Shown here: positions 8,882 through 16,834 of the stretch, in pieces
Position numbering within the stretch: the stretch's first letter is position 1
Layout: each line of letters opens with the position of its first letter
Assembly (NCBI RefSeq): GCF_947492965.1
Contig: NZ_CANLOZ010000001.1
Coordinates: forward strand, 867,975 to 931,974
Direction: 5' to 3'
Source: an uncultured Aquimarina sp.
Lineage (GTDB): Bacteria > Bacteroidota > Bacteroidia > Flavobacteriales > Flavobacteriaceae
Length of the DNA: 64,000 nucleotides
Translations under genes and position numbers: made by a program
Notes under the pieces: generated by a model
Seen by the model: only the letters and a program-made list of their open reading frames with translations
Database searches by the model: none
What the model was told of the DNA's origin: nothing

Positions 8882-9608
8882 GAGTTAAGTTTTTAAATGT
8901 TTAAGTGTAGTAGTTTTTGTTTCTCTTTCTATTGTTAGTTATTAAGAAATGAGAAAAACAGAGAAATGAAACAATGGTATTCGTAAGTTGTTTTACTACT
9001 TTTTATATAGTACAAACAAGTAGTTAACATCAGTACAGATATATTATTCAAAGACTTTTTTGAATATCAAGATGTAGAAAATAATTAATACCGTTTCTAA
9101 GATATAATGTCTGGAAAGAGTAAACTTCTAAAAATTAGAAGTCTGTAAAAATAATTCTTAAAATAATAAGCAGAAACGAAGATGGTCTGTTAATTGGGCA
9201 GTATCGTTTATATTCTATTGATATCAATCAAGTAGAAGATTTATATCATTTTATTGGATCATAAGCGTCTTGATGCGAATTATAATAAGAGTACTTTTTG
9301 ATGTGAAATTTTTTGCGAGTTAAGTTCATTTTTTCGAATTTAAGAAGGTTAATAGGTTGGGAGGGAACCAATTTTTGATAGGTTTAAAATTAGTGTATTT
9401 GCCTTTTTATCAAATACATAAAATTATCCATCACTTGTTCTTTTTTAACCTCTTGTTTTTTATCTCTTAGAATGTAATGAAGATATGGTGTTCTAAATGT
9501 TTAGAATGAACTTATAAAATAATTAACGATTGAAACATGTTAATCGGGGAATGTAAGCGAATGATTTAAATTCCTGAGCATTTTCCGCTCAGGAATTACT
9601 GTTAGTCT
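8882..9608. other. 727-bp gene-free interval
   Basis: No complete gene was found. The right end holds a terminator (9569-9597). On the + strand, 9139-9264 is an open stretch without a start codon that encodes protein-like sequence ending NQVEDLYHFIGS before a stop; it may be the decayed 3' end of a gene. The left end must contain the promoter of the beta-helix gene, but no clear -7/-33 pair was recognised. Confidence 0.4.
9569..9597. terminator. hairpin terminator after the small exported-protein gene
   Basis: A perfect 11-bp stem AATTCCTGAGC / GCTCAGGAATT with a 7-nt loop, 12 bases beyond the stop of the minus-strand gene. The stem shares AATTCCTGAG with the hairpin at 6853-6892. Confidence 0.65.
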
Positions 9609-10112
9609 TTATAACGCTTCTTGTATGTCTATAAGTAAAGAATAAGAAGGTACATAGTTTTGAACTTTTTCAAAATTTATAGTAGTTTTTAGTTTCTTTT
9701 GAACTAATACGTTTTTGAAATAGCCTTTGCAGCTCTCATTTTCTGAAGTCTCTGTATAATTGGTTCCATAAATAACATCTACTCTGTGAATTCCTTCAGG
9801 GATGTTTTTTACTTTATGGAACTGAGAAGGTTTTAAGTGAACTGTTCTAATCGTTTCTGATGTTTTTGTGTTTACAATATAAATAAGAGCTTCAGTAATG
9901 TCATTGGTTTTGATTTTTAGGTAATTATCTAAGCCTTTATCATATTTTGATTGTTTATTAATACAGGTAGGTTCTGGATCAGATAAAGTGTTGTTGTTTA
10001 CTATCTCGTTACCAATAGTTATACTATTAAATGCTAGTATTGCACATAAAAATGGTAACAGAAGTAAAGCTTTAATTTTTTTGATGGTTAGTTGATTACT
10101 TTTTTTAATCAT
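9609..10112 (-). CDS. exported protein of unknown function
   Basis: A 167-residue protein with a lysine-rich N-terminus and one hydrophobic segment (KALLLLPFLCAILAF, ~residues 14-28), which looks like a signal peptide or anchor. The mature part is polar with predicted beta strands (EALIYIVNTKTSETIRTVHL, GIHRVDVIYG) and two Cys residues that could form a disulfide. No family was recognised. It is a single-gene unit with a strong terminator downstream and three copies of a 16-bp palindrome upstream, which implies dedicated regulation. The gene is real on coding pattern and flanking signals; its role is unknown. Confidence 0.65.
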   Translation of the reverse strand: MIKKSNQLTIKKIKALLLLPFLCAILAFNSITIGNEIVNNNTLSDPEPTCINKQSKYDKGLDNYLKIKTNDITEALIYIVNTKTSETIRTVHLKPSQFHKVKNIPEGIHRVDVIYGTNYTETSENESCKGYFKNVLVQKKLKTTINFEKVQNYVPSYSLLIDIQEAL

Positions 10113-10188
10113 GATTGCATTTTTTAATTAATAAATGGAGTAAATAATTGAACTAAAGGTTTTACTAATGAAAAACAGTTCTATATTA

Positions 10189-10204
10189 AACTAAATCTTT
10201 AGTT
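10189..10204. promoter_or_regulatory. 16-bp palindrome, copy 1 of 3
   Basis: AACTAAATCTTTAGTT: 7-bp arms with a 2-nt centre. It is the first of three related palindromes 5' of the small exported-protein gene and is a probable binding site for a dimeric regulator. Confidence 0.5.
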
Positions 10205-10219
10205 CTAAAAGACAAATAT

Positions 10220-10235
10220 AACTAAATTTTTAGTT
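10220..10235. promoter_or_regulatory. 16-bp palindrome, copy 2 of 3
   Basis: AACTAAATTTTTAGTT: the same arms as copy 1 with one centre base changed. It starts 31 bp from copy 1 and 18 bp from copy 3. Confidence 0.5.
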
Positions 10236-10237
10236 TG

Positions 10238-10253
10238 AACTAATTTTTTAGTT
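10238..10253. promoter_or_regulatory. 16-bp palindrome, copy 3 of 3
   Basis: AACTAATTTTTTAGTT: the third copy, with one mismatch in the left arm. Together with the other copies it makes an operator cluster 77-141 bp upstream of the start codon at 10112. Confidence 0.5.
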
Positions 10254-10352
10254 TAAAAAAATGAGCGATAATGTATTTCTGTAAATATTTTAATTGCTTA
10301 TCTGAGAATAGGAGTAACGTGAGATACAAACCTCGGTTAAGCTTATAAATAA

Positions 10353-10382
10353 AAAATCCATACTAGAATTAGTATGGATTTT
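10353..10382 (-). terminator. rho-independent terminator of the sulfatase gene
   Basis: A 13-bp perfect stem, AAAATCCATACTA paired with TAGTATGGATTTT around the tetraloop GAAT, with A/T tracts on both flanks. It lies 47 bases beyond the stop of the minus-strand sulfatase. Confidence 0.8.
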
Positions 10383-10428
10383 ATTTGGAGATATAAAGTA
10401 TTGTTGGAAAAACTCGGTATTTGGTTCT

Positions 10429-11823
10429 TTAATCATTCGAACTTCCATTTCGATATTTATCCATACGATCGATATCATATTTTTCGAACTTTCTTTTTAG
10501 TAACCATAATGGACGTTCTAGTGTTAGTTCCCATTCAAATATTTTTTTGAACATTGTTTTTACTTTTTCAGGGTAAACATTCACGAGATTCTTTTGTTCT
10601 GAGATATCATTTGATAGATCGTAGAGTTCTGCCAATCTATCGGGATATCGAATCAGTTTAAAATCACCTTCTCTTAATACAGCTCTAACATCTTTTTTCC
10701 AGTATAATTCTTTATGAGGTCTAGCTTTTTCCTTTTCATTTATAACAAAAGGAAGTAGATCAACGCCATCAATATCAGTAAGGTCTTTAATATTTCCTCC
10801 ACCTGCTTTATAAAACGTAGGTAATAAATCTAAAGTACTAACAGGATAATGATAGTGCTTGCCTTTTTTAATTTTATCTGGCCAGCTTAAAACAAAAGGT
10901 ACTCTTAAACCTCCTTCTAAGTGATTAGATTTTGTCCCACTTAATGGCTTGTTATCAGAAGCATTTTTGTCGGTAGGTCCACCGTTATCATTAGAAAATA
11001 CTACAATGGTATTTTGATCTAAACCAAGTTCCTTTAGTTTATCCAAAACTCTACCACAGGCTCTATCCATAGCTAGTGTCATTGCAGCAAGTTCCTTTCT
11101 TTTTCCGGTAAGATTAGGAAATTTTGCTAAGTCTTCTTTTGTTGCTTCCATTGGTGTATGTACAGCATTAAAAGATAACATCACGAAAAAGGGCTTATTT
11201 TTGTTAGCCTCAATAAAGTTTATAGTTTCATCTGCCAAAGCATCTGTTACATAGGTTTCAGGTTCTTCATAACTTCTAAAACCACGTTCTATTTTTTTGT
11301 CGTGATGAATGCCAGCTAAATTATCATATTTGAAATAGCTCCGGTCTCCACCTCTAAAACCATAGAACACATCGAATCCTCTTTTTAATGGATGATATCG
11401 ATCTGCATCTCCTAGGTGCCATTTGCCAAATAATGCATTGGTATATCCAAGTCTTTTCAAATAATCTGCCATGGTTACTTGATCCAAAGGTAATCCCATG
11501 TCGTCACCTAATAAAGCAGAGTTTTCGCTCATATATCCTGGCACGTTGATTTCTTCATATCCAAATCTTTGTTGATATTTCCCAGTGATAAGACCAGCTC
11601 TAGAAGGTCCACAAGTAGCGTCGGTTACATACCCTTGAGAAAAAACAACTCCTTTTTTTGCCAGTTTATCTAAGTTTGGTGTTTTCATGACCTTACTCCC
11701 TTGAAAACCAAAATCAGCGTACCCAGCGTCATCTGCAAAAAATAATATGATGTTTGGTTTTTTTTGCGCTTCGATCAATTGTATCGATAAAATGGCAATT
11801 AAAAAAAAGAACTTGTACTTCAT
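10429..11823 (-). CDS. S1-family sulfatase, exported
   Basis: A 464-residue type I (formylglycine) sulfatase. A signal peptide ([16 protein letters not shown]) leads into [20 protein letters not shown] (metal-binding Asp pair). The activation motif CGPSR has Cys71 as the residue converted to formylglycine. GKWHLGD and FSNDNGGP contain further active-site Lys/His and metal ligands. It is expected to remove ester sulfate from a carrageenan oligosaccharide in the periplasm, given the locus; the S1 subfamily (possibly S1_19-like) was not verified. It is a monocistronic minus-strand unit with its own terminator and depends on the formylglycine-generating enzyme encoded at 18.7 kb or a homologue. 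Confidence 0.92.
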   Translation of the reverse strand: MKYKFFFLIAILSIQLIEAQKKPNIILFFADDAGYADFGFQGSKVMKTPNLDKLAKKGVVFSQGYVTDATCGPSRAGLITGKYQQRFGYEEINVPGYMSENSALLGDDMGLPLDQVTMADYLKRLGYTNALFGKWHLGDADRYHPLKRGFDVFYGFRGGDRSYFKYDNLAGIHHDKKIERGFRSYEEPETYVTDALADETINFIEANKNKPFFVMLSFNAVHTPMEATKEDLAKFPNLTGKRKELAAMTLAMDRACGRVLDKLKELGLDQNTIVVFSNDNGGPTDKNASDNKPLSGTKSNHLEGGLRVPFVLSWPDKIKKGKHYHYPVSTLDLLPTFYKAGGGNIKDLTDIDGVDLLPFVINEKEKARPHKELYWKKDVRAVLREGDFKLIRYPDRLAELYDLSNDISEQKNLVNVYPEKVKTMFKKIFEWELTLERPLWLLKRKFEKYDIDRMDKYRNGSSND

Positions 11824-12070
11824 GTAGCAATTATTAAATTTTGAAATTTACAACGTTTTTTGGTTTTGGTAATATGTAAAATGTTAACTTAAAAAAGTTC
11901 GACATAGCTTGTGTATAACCTGAAAGCTGTTGATTTTAGTATTTTTACAATTATTGGGAGCAAAATAAAAATAACGATGATTTGTAATGAAAATACTCGC
12001 TTCAGGTATGATTTCCTCTTCCAAAGAGAAAATGAACTTAGTTGAGTCACTATGCCGAACTTTTACAGAA

Positions 12071-15000
12071 TTATTTAATTAATAGTCTTTTAGAAATAGT
12101 ACGAGTACCGTTTTGTATTTTCAAAAAGTAAATACCTTCTTTCAATCTGCTCACATCTAGAACAACTTCATTTTCTGTAATTGATTGAGGTGTTAAAACG
12201 ACACTACCAATCATACTAATAACGGTTACTTTTGTATTAGTTTCATCAAAATCATCCAATTCTATTGTTACAATATCTTCTGCAGGGTTTGGATATATCT
12301 CAATATTTGATTCATTAATTCGCGATGTTGTAGATTTAACAGGAACTAGTTTCCATTGGGTTCGATTATTAATCTCAGTATTAGGTCTTAGTTCTATTAC
12401 ACTATTGTTTTTATTTGTTTTAGGTCTTATGTATTTCCCAGAAGCTCTATTACGTAAAAAAACAAAACTGTTATTGGAAGGTATTTCTTTCCATTGTGTC
12501 CATGCACCAGTAAATGTATTGGGTTGTTGCTCTAAAATATTTCCATCCTCTCCATTCGCTCCTTTTGGTCTAAAATATTTTTTTGTTTTAACATTTTGGA
12601 AATAGAACCAACCATTATCACCATTTACTTTTTTCCATTTCACCCAGTTACTAATATTACGTGCAGGAGATAACTTTATTTCTGAACCGTTTTGATTGTT
12701 AACGGCTCTAAGCTTTTTACCTGTTGCTCTATGTACAATGAAAAATTCTCCTGTAGGGTTAGGAACGTTATCTGTAGGATTAACTATTACGCTTACGGAT
12801 GCTTCAGTTTTTTCTGCTTCATCATCATAAGCGATCACTCTTATGTTTCTATTTCCTTCAGCAGCATTTGTATAGATGAATTGATATGGAGCACTTGCTT
12901 TTGTACCTAAGAGTTGATTGCCATCATAGAATTCTACTTTAGAAATACTTCCATCAGCATCTGAAGCTTCCGCTCTAATGATAATTTCATCTCCGAAATC
13001 GAATTGTTGATTAGCGTTAGGACTTGTAATTGTAAGTTCTGGAGGAGTGTTGTTATCAGCGTTAGTTTTGTTCCAAACTCTAATGTAATCAACATACATA
13101 GATTCAGGTAATTCTCCTAATTGCTGTCTTGCTCTCTCTGCTAAAGTCTGTAATCTTTGATTGTTTGGATAATCGCCTTGTGGATCAAATGAGGTAAATG
13201 CATTACCACCAAAGTCTACAAATGGTACTCTCATACCTAAAGACATAATTACTCGTAACGGCAATTTACCCCAATGTGTATTTTTCAAAGTTTTTCCAAC
13301 TTTTTTACCATCTACAAAGAAATGAATTTCATCACGCGTAATTTCACAACCATAGGTATGCCAACCTTTGCGAGGATCAAAACCAAGAGGGTATTTATTT
13401 AATTGCTCGTCAGGGTTTTGTTTCGGTCTTACCCATCTTCTTCCGTTACCATTTTTGAAAGCAATATGTAGGTTAGATTCTGTGTCTTCTACACCATCCT
13501 GAACTCCATTATAAAAATCGTGTTGTTGTAATTCCTGGATATCAATCTCAGTATAAATTACACCATCTTCTGCAGGGTTGTTATCAAAGAATTTGCTGTA
13601 CAACCAAAAGGCTGGACATAATCCTCTTGATTTATCAATACCACCATTAAAAGGATGTGGATCTGGATTATCAATATCTGCTCCTCTAATAACGGCTTCA
13701 ATATATCCTTCAAAATTTGGAGGCAATGATTGTTTAGACTGAAGACATCCTGCATTGTAGAATTTACCATTTACAGCAATGGATGTTCCATTAGGATTTA
13801 CTCCATTGTATCGTGCTGTGATTTTAGCCGAACCTCTATTAAAATAATCTCCTCTGGATACATTAGAGCTATTAGTTAAATTCCAAGCCGCAATGTTGGG
13901 TAAGTTATTATTTTGTTCCCATTTTCCGGACCAATTGATACCACCGCTATTAAACTCATCAGACATGTCTTCTATTAAGGTAAATACATCATCAGGATTA
14001 GTAGTTATTACTGGTTGCCCGTTTGCTGGCGGATTGTTATCTATAGAATTAATGGTAATAACCACTGATTCTTCAGCTTTTTCTCCTTGATCATCATAAG
14101 CGATGACTCTTATATTTCTGTTTCCTTGGGGAGCTCCTGTATACGTAAATTCATAAGGAATAGCCGTTTTGGATCCTAATAATTGATTACCGTCATAAAA
14201 TTCTACTTTGGTGATGCTTCCATCAGCATCAGAGGCTTCTGTAGTTATGATTATTTCTTCTCCTTGCTCAAATTGCTGATTAGAAGAAGGACTTGTAATT
14301 ACAAGTTCTGGAGGAGTGTTTGTATTAGAACTTGTTTTGTTCCATACTCTTACATAATCAACATACATGGATTCAGGCAATTCTCCCAACTGTTTTCTAG
14401 CTCTTTCTGCAAGAGTTTTTAGACGTTGATTATTTGGATATTCACCTTGTGGATCAAATGAAGTGAATGCATTTCCTCCGAAATCTACAAATGGTACTCT
14501 CATACCTAGCGATAGAATTACTCGTAAAGGTAACTTACCCCAATGAGTGTTTTTTAAAGTTTTACCGACTTTTTTTCCATCTACAAAGAAATGAATTTCG
14601 TCACGTGTAATTTCGCATCCATAAGTATGCCAATCGTCACGAGGATCAAAACCAAGAGAATATTTGTTTAATTGTTCATCAGGATTTTGTTTTGGTCTTA
14701 CCCATCTTCTTCCGTTACCATTTTTAAAAGCGATATGTAAGTTAGATTCTGTGTCTTCAACACCATCCTGAACACCATCATAGAAATCATGTTGTTGTAA
14801 CTCTTGTATATCGATTTCTGTGTAAACAACTCCTCCATCAGCAGGGTTGTTATCAAAGAATTTGCTGTATAACCAAAAAGCAGGACATAATCCTCTTGAT
14901 TTATCAATACCGCCATTAAAAGGGTGTGGATCTGGATTGTCGATATCGGCTCCTCTAATAACAGCTTCAATATATCCTTCAAAATTAGGAGGCAATGATT

Positions 15001-15349
15001 GTTTAGATTGAAGACATCCAGCATTGTAAAATTTACCATTTATAGCAATGGATGTTCCATCAGGATTTACTCCATTATATCGTGCGGTAATTTTAGCAGA
15101 ACCTCTATCGAAATAGTCTCCTTGTGATACGTTGGAGCTGTTGGTTAAATTCCATGCAGCAATGTTTGGGAGGTTATTATTTTGTTCCCATTTTCCAGAC
15201 CAATTAATACCTCCAGTTTCAAATTCATCAGACATATCATCCACTAAGGTAAATACATCATTGGCATTAGTAGTTATTGCCGGTTGTTGCCCATATAATT
15301 GTAATACAAGCAGGCATAACAGCATCGTTGTAATAACATTTTTTTTCAT
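12071..15349 (-). CDS. double-module GH16 kappa-carrageenase-like enzyme with T9SS domain
   Basis: A 1092-residue secreted enzyme. After a signal peptide, residues ~22-444 and ~445-867 are two near-identical units, each a GH16 catalytic domain plus a bacterial Ig-like domain (PPEL.ITSP... FEQGEEIIITTEASDADGSI). Each GH16 domain has the bulged catalytic motif EIDIQE (E178/D180/E183 and E601/D603/E606). The surrounding CPAFWLYS, FDPR..WHTYG..ITRDEI and LSLGMRVPF segments resemble kappa-carrageenase (GH16_17). Residues ~872-1000 are a ricin/CBM13-like triplicate (KYFRPKG, KYIRPKT) and ~1010-1092 a T9SS sorting domain. It would endo-cleave kappa-type carrageenan at the cell surface. A regulon-type site lies at 15421-15449 and a -7 box at 15384-15391. 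Activity on furcellaran or porphyran is the alternative. Confidence 0.82.
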   Translation of the reverse strand: MKKNVITTMLLCLLVLQLYGQQPAITTNANDVFTLVDDMSDEFETGGINWSGKWEQNNNLPNIAAWNLTNSSNVSQGDYFDRGSAKITARYNGVNPDGTSIAINGKFYNAGCLQSKQSLPPNFEGYIEAVIRGADIDNPDPHPFNGGIDKSRGLCPAFWLYSKFFDNNPADGGVVYTEIDIQELQQHDFYDGVQDGVEDTESNLHIAFKNGNGRRWVRPKQNPDEQLNKYSLGFDPRDDWHTYGCEITRDEIHFFVDGKKVGKTLKNTHWGKLPLRVILSLGMRVPFVDFGGNAFTSFDPQGEYPNNQRLKTLAERARKQLGELPESMYVDYVRVWNKTSSNTNTPPELVITSPSSNQQFEQGEEIIITTEASDADGSITKVEFYDGNQLLGSKTAIPYEFTYTGAPQGNRNIRVIAYDDQGEKAEESVVITINSIDNNPPANGQPVITTNPDDVFTLIEDMSDEFNSGGINWSGKWEQNNNLPNIAAWNLTNSSNVSRGDYFNRGSAKITARYNGVNPNGTSIAVNGKFYNAGCLQSKQSLPPNFEGYIEAVIRGADIDNPDPHPFNGGIDKSRGLCPAFWLYSKFFDNNPAEDGVIYTEIDIQELQQHDFYNGVQDGVEDTESNLHIAFKNGNGRRWVRPKQNPDEQLNKYPLGFDPRKGWHTYGCEITRDEIHFFVDGKKVGKTLKNTHWGKLPLRVIMSLGMRVPFVDFGGNAFTSFDPQGDYPNNQRLQTLAERARQQLGELPESMYVDYIRVWNKTNADNNTPPELTITSPNANQQFDFGDEIIIRAEASDADGSISKVEFYDGNQLLGTKASAPYQFIYTNAAEGNRNIRVIAYDDEAEKTEASVSVIVNPTDNVPNPTGEFFIVHRATGKKLRAVNNQNGSEIKLSPARNISNWVKWKKVNGDNGWFYFQNVKTKKYFRPKGANGEDGNILEQQPNTFTGAWTQWKEIPSNNSFVFLRNRASGKYIRPKTNKNNSVIELRPNTEINNRTQWKLVPVKSTTSRINESNIEIYPNPAEDIVTIELDDFDETNTKVTVISMIGSVVLTPQSITENEVVLDVSRLKEGIYFLKIQNGTRTISKRLLIK
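12750..15286 (-). repeat. tandem in-frame duplication of the GH16-Ig module (~1269-bp unit)
   Basis: The two units, about 15286-14018 and 14017-12750, encode residues 22-444 and 445-867 with only scattered substitutions (for example NPDGTSIAINGK versus NPNGTSIAVNGK). The high identity indicates recent duplication or ongoing gene conversion. It is also a site where recombination or assembly collapse could occur. The right-hand boundary at 12750 is approximate. Confidence 0.85.
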
Positions 15350-15383
15350 GTTGTTGGTTGAGTTTGCGTTAAATATTAGCGCA

Positions 15384-15391
15384 CAAATCTA
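15384..15391 (-). promoter_or_regulatory. -7 promoter box of the kappa-carrageenase-like gene
   Basis: On the minus strand this reads TAGATTTG, a match to the Bacteroidetes TAnnTTTG box. It lies 35 bases upstream of the start codon and 30 bases downstream of the 21-bp-spaced operator at 15421-15449. Confidence 0.5.
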
Positions 15392-15420
15392 AATCAACTA
15401 TAACGTTATAGTGAGTTCCC

Positions 15421-15449
15421 AATTAACCAGTTATTACATTATTTTAACC
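15421..15449 (-). promoter_or_regulatory. candidate AraC operator of the carrageenan regulon (site 1)
   Basis: Read on the minus strand: GGTTAAAATAATG, then 8 bases, then GGTTAATT, with the two GGTTAA half-sites 21 bp apart. The element recurs at 16709-16737, 31927-31955 and 33144-33172 in the same orientation relative to the downstream gene. It starts 72 bp upstream of the kappa-carrageenase-like start. Direct half-sites two helical turns apart are the usual target of AraC-family regulators. Confidence 0.65.
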
Positions 15450-15516
15450 CCTTTGTATTTTTGACTAATTTTAATTGGTGTGAAGGAGTTTTTAAGTCTT
15501 CTATTGATTTAAAAAA

Positions 15517-16563
15517 TTAATAAGTGTAGAATTTAAAAACAGTTTGACTTCTATATGGATCTTCTGGATACGTTATGCTTTTAGGGGCGTTATCCAGATT
15601 TGGAGCATTCGGATATCTATGAGTTTCACAACAGAATCCAGTAAATTTCCCATATTGATCTCCGTTTTCGCGTTTTAATTTATCCGAAATATAATATCCT
15701 GTATAAAATTGCATTCCTGGTTCTGTGGTGGAAATATCCAATGCTCTTTTGTTGGATGGGTGAAAAAAAGTAGCCACTTTATGAAGTAAAAAATTATTAT
15801 CAAATAGATAATAATGGTCATATCCTTTTTCCAAAAACTTCATAGCATCTCCTAATAGTTTTTCTTCCCTAAAATCTCCAGGTTTTTGGTTTAATAAAAT
15901 TTTATTTCCGTTTGCAATCCCAAAAGTATCTAGTTCTAAAATATGATCTGAATTAATCTGTACTTTATGATTAGCAATATCTTCTTTAAAACCAGATAGA
16001 TTAAAATAGGTATGATTCGTTAAAGATATTGGAGTAGTTTTATCGGTTTCCGCATAGTAAGAAATGCTTAGTTCATTTATATTATTTAGCTCAAATCTCA
16101 CTTCAATATTTAAGTTGCCTGGATATCCTTGCTCCAAATGATAACTTTTTAATTTCATTGTTATACAGGAGCTATTTTTATTAGCTTCATAGGATGCTTG
16201 CCATATTTTTTTATCAAATCCATTAGTTCCTCCATGTAAATGATTTCCTCTGTCATTTTCTTGTAAGTTGTATATGTTTCCTTCTAATTTGAAAGCACCT
16301 TTTTCAATTCTAGAAGCACATCTTCCTATAGTAGCTCCGAAATAAGGGTTGTTATTTAAATATTCTTCCGAAAAATAGGATTTTACAGAGTCAAAACCAC
16401 AAGTTATTTCTTCCAGGTTCCCTTTATGATCCGGAGTGATGATCGAGGTTATGGTTGCGCCATAGTTTGTTATTTTAATAGAAACATTGTTGTCATTTGA
16501 CATTTCAAATAAATAGATTTCTTTACCTTCTCTGAAACCAATTATGTTTTTTTCGATGCGCAT
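15517..16563 (-). CDS. galM: aldose 1-epimerase (galactose mutarotase)
   Basis: A 348-residue cytoplasmic mutarotase. It carries ITNYGATITSI and PYFGATIGR near the N-terminus, NHLHGGTNGFDKK, the catalytic-His motif NHTYFNLSG, and the catalytic-Glu region CCETHRYPNAPN near the C-terminus. No signal peptide is present. It interconverts alpha and beta anomers of galactose (or other aldoses) released from carrageenan before entry into the Leloir pathway. It is divergent from the sulfatase at 16835, and the 271-bp spacer contains regulon site 2, so both may respond to the same regulator. Length and motifs are normal for GalM. Confidence 0.92.
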   Translation of the reverse strand: MRIEKNIIGFREGKEIYLFEMSNDNNVSIKITNYGATITSIITPDHKGNLEEITCGFDSVKSYFSEEYLNNNPYFGATIGRCASRIEKGAFKLEGNIYNLQENDRGNHLHGGTNGFDKKIWQASYEANKNSSCITMKLKSYHLEQGYPGNLNIEVRFELNNINELSISYYAETDKTTPISLTNHTYFNLSGFKEDIANHKVQINSDHILELDTFGIANGNKILLNQKPGDFREEKLLGDAMKFLEKGYDHYYLFDNNFLLHKVATFFHPSNKRALDISTTEPGMQFYTGYYISDKLKRENGDQYGKFTGFCCETHRYPNAPNLDNAPKSITYPEDPYRSQTVFKFYTY

Positions 16564-16708
16564 TTTGACTAGTTTAATTGTACTTTAGAAAAATTGACGT
16601 TTAAATAATATCTCGAAGATGTATATCGGTAATAATTTTAATCTACAACTGTAGCTTAATATTTGTTTTTTCAATGATACTAGGAATACTAAATAGGTCG
16701 GATTAAAG

Positions 16709-16737
16709 AGTTAACTTAATGCAGTTAAAGGTTAATT
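16709..16737 (+). promoter_or_regulatory. candidate AraC operator of the carrageenan regulon (site 2)
   Basis: AGTTAACTTAATG, then 8 bases, then GGTTAATT on the plus strand, with the half-sites AGTTAA (16709) and GGTTAA (16730) 21 bp apart. It lies 98 bp upstream of the sulfatase start at 16835 and inside the spacer shared with the divergent epimerase. Confidence 0.6.
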
Positions 16738-16834
16738 TATGAGCTTTGGGGTCTATCGGCAATAATTACCTTCGTTGGATGTATTATTTTGAATATAAAT
16801 TTTTCAAAAGAAAAACCACACAAAATGTTTATTC

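Noticed and set aside
11882..11920. TGTTAACTTAA and ATAACC near the first sulfatase gene as an operator
   Set aside because: No half-site pair at 21-bp spacing, and no TAATG core in the required orientation.
13558..15039. Open frames of 70-113 codons in another frame inside the double GH16 gene
   Set aside because: They recur only because the host module is duplicated; composition is not protein-like and no start context is seen.
12071..15349. Interpreting the double GH16 as a beta-agarase or laminarinase
   Set aside because: The CPAFWLYS, FDPR-HTYG and LSLGMRVP segments match kappa-carrageenase better, and the locus lacks agar-specific genes.
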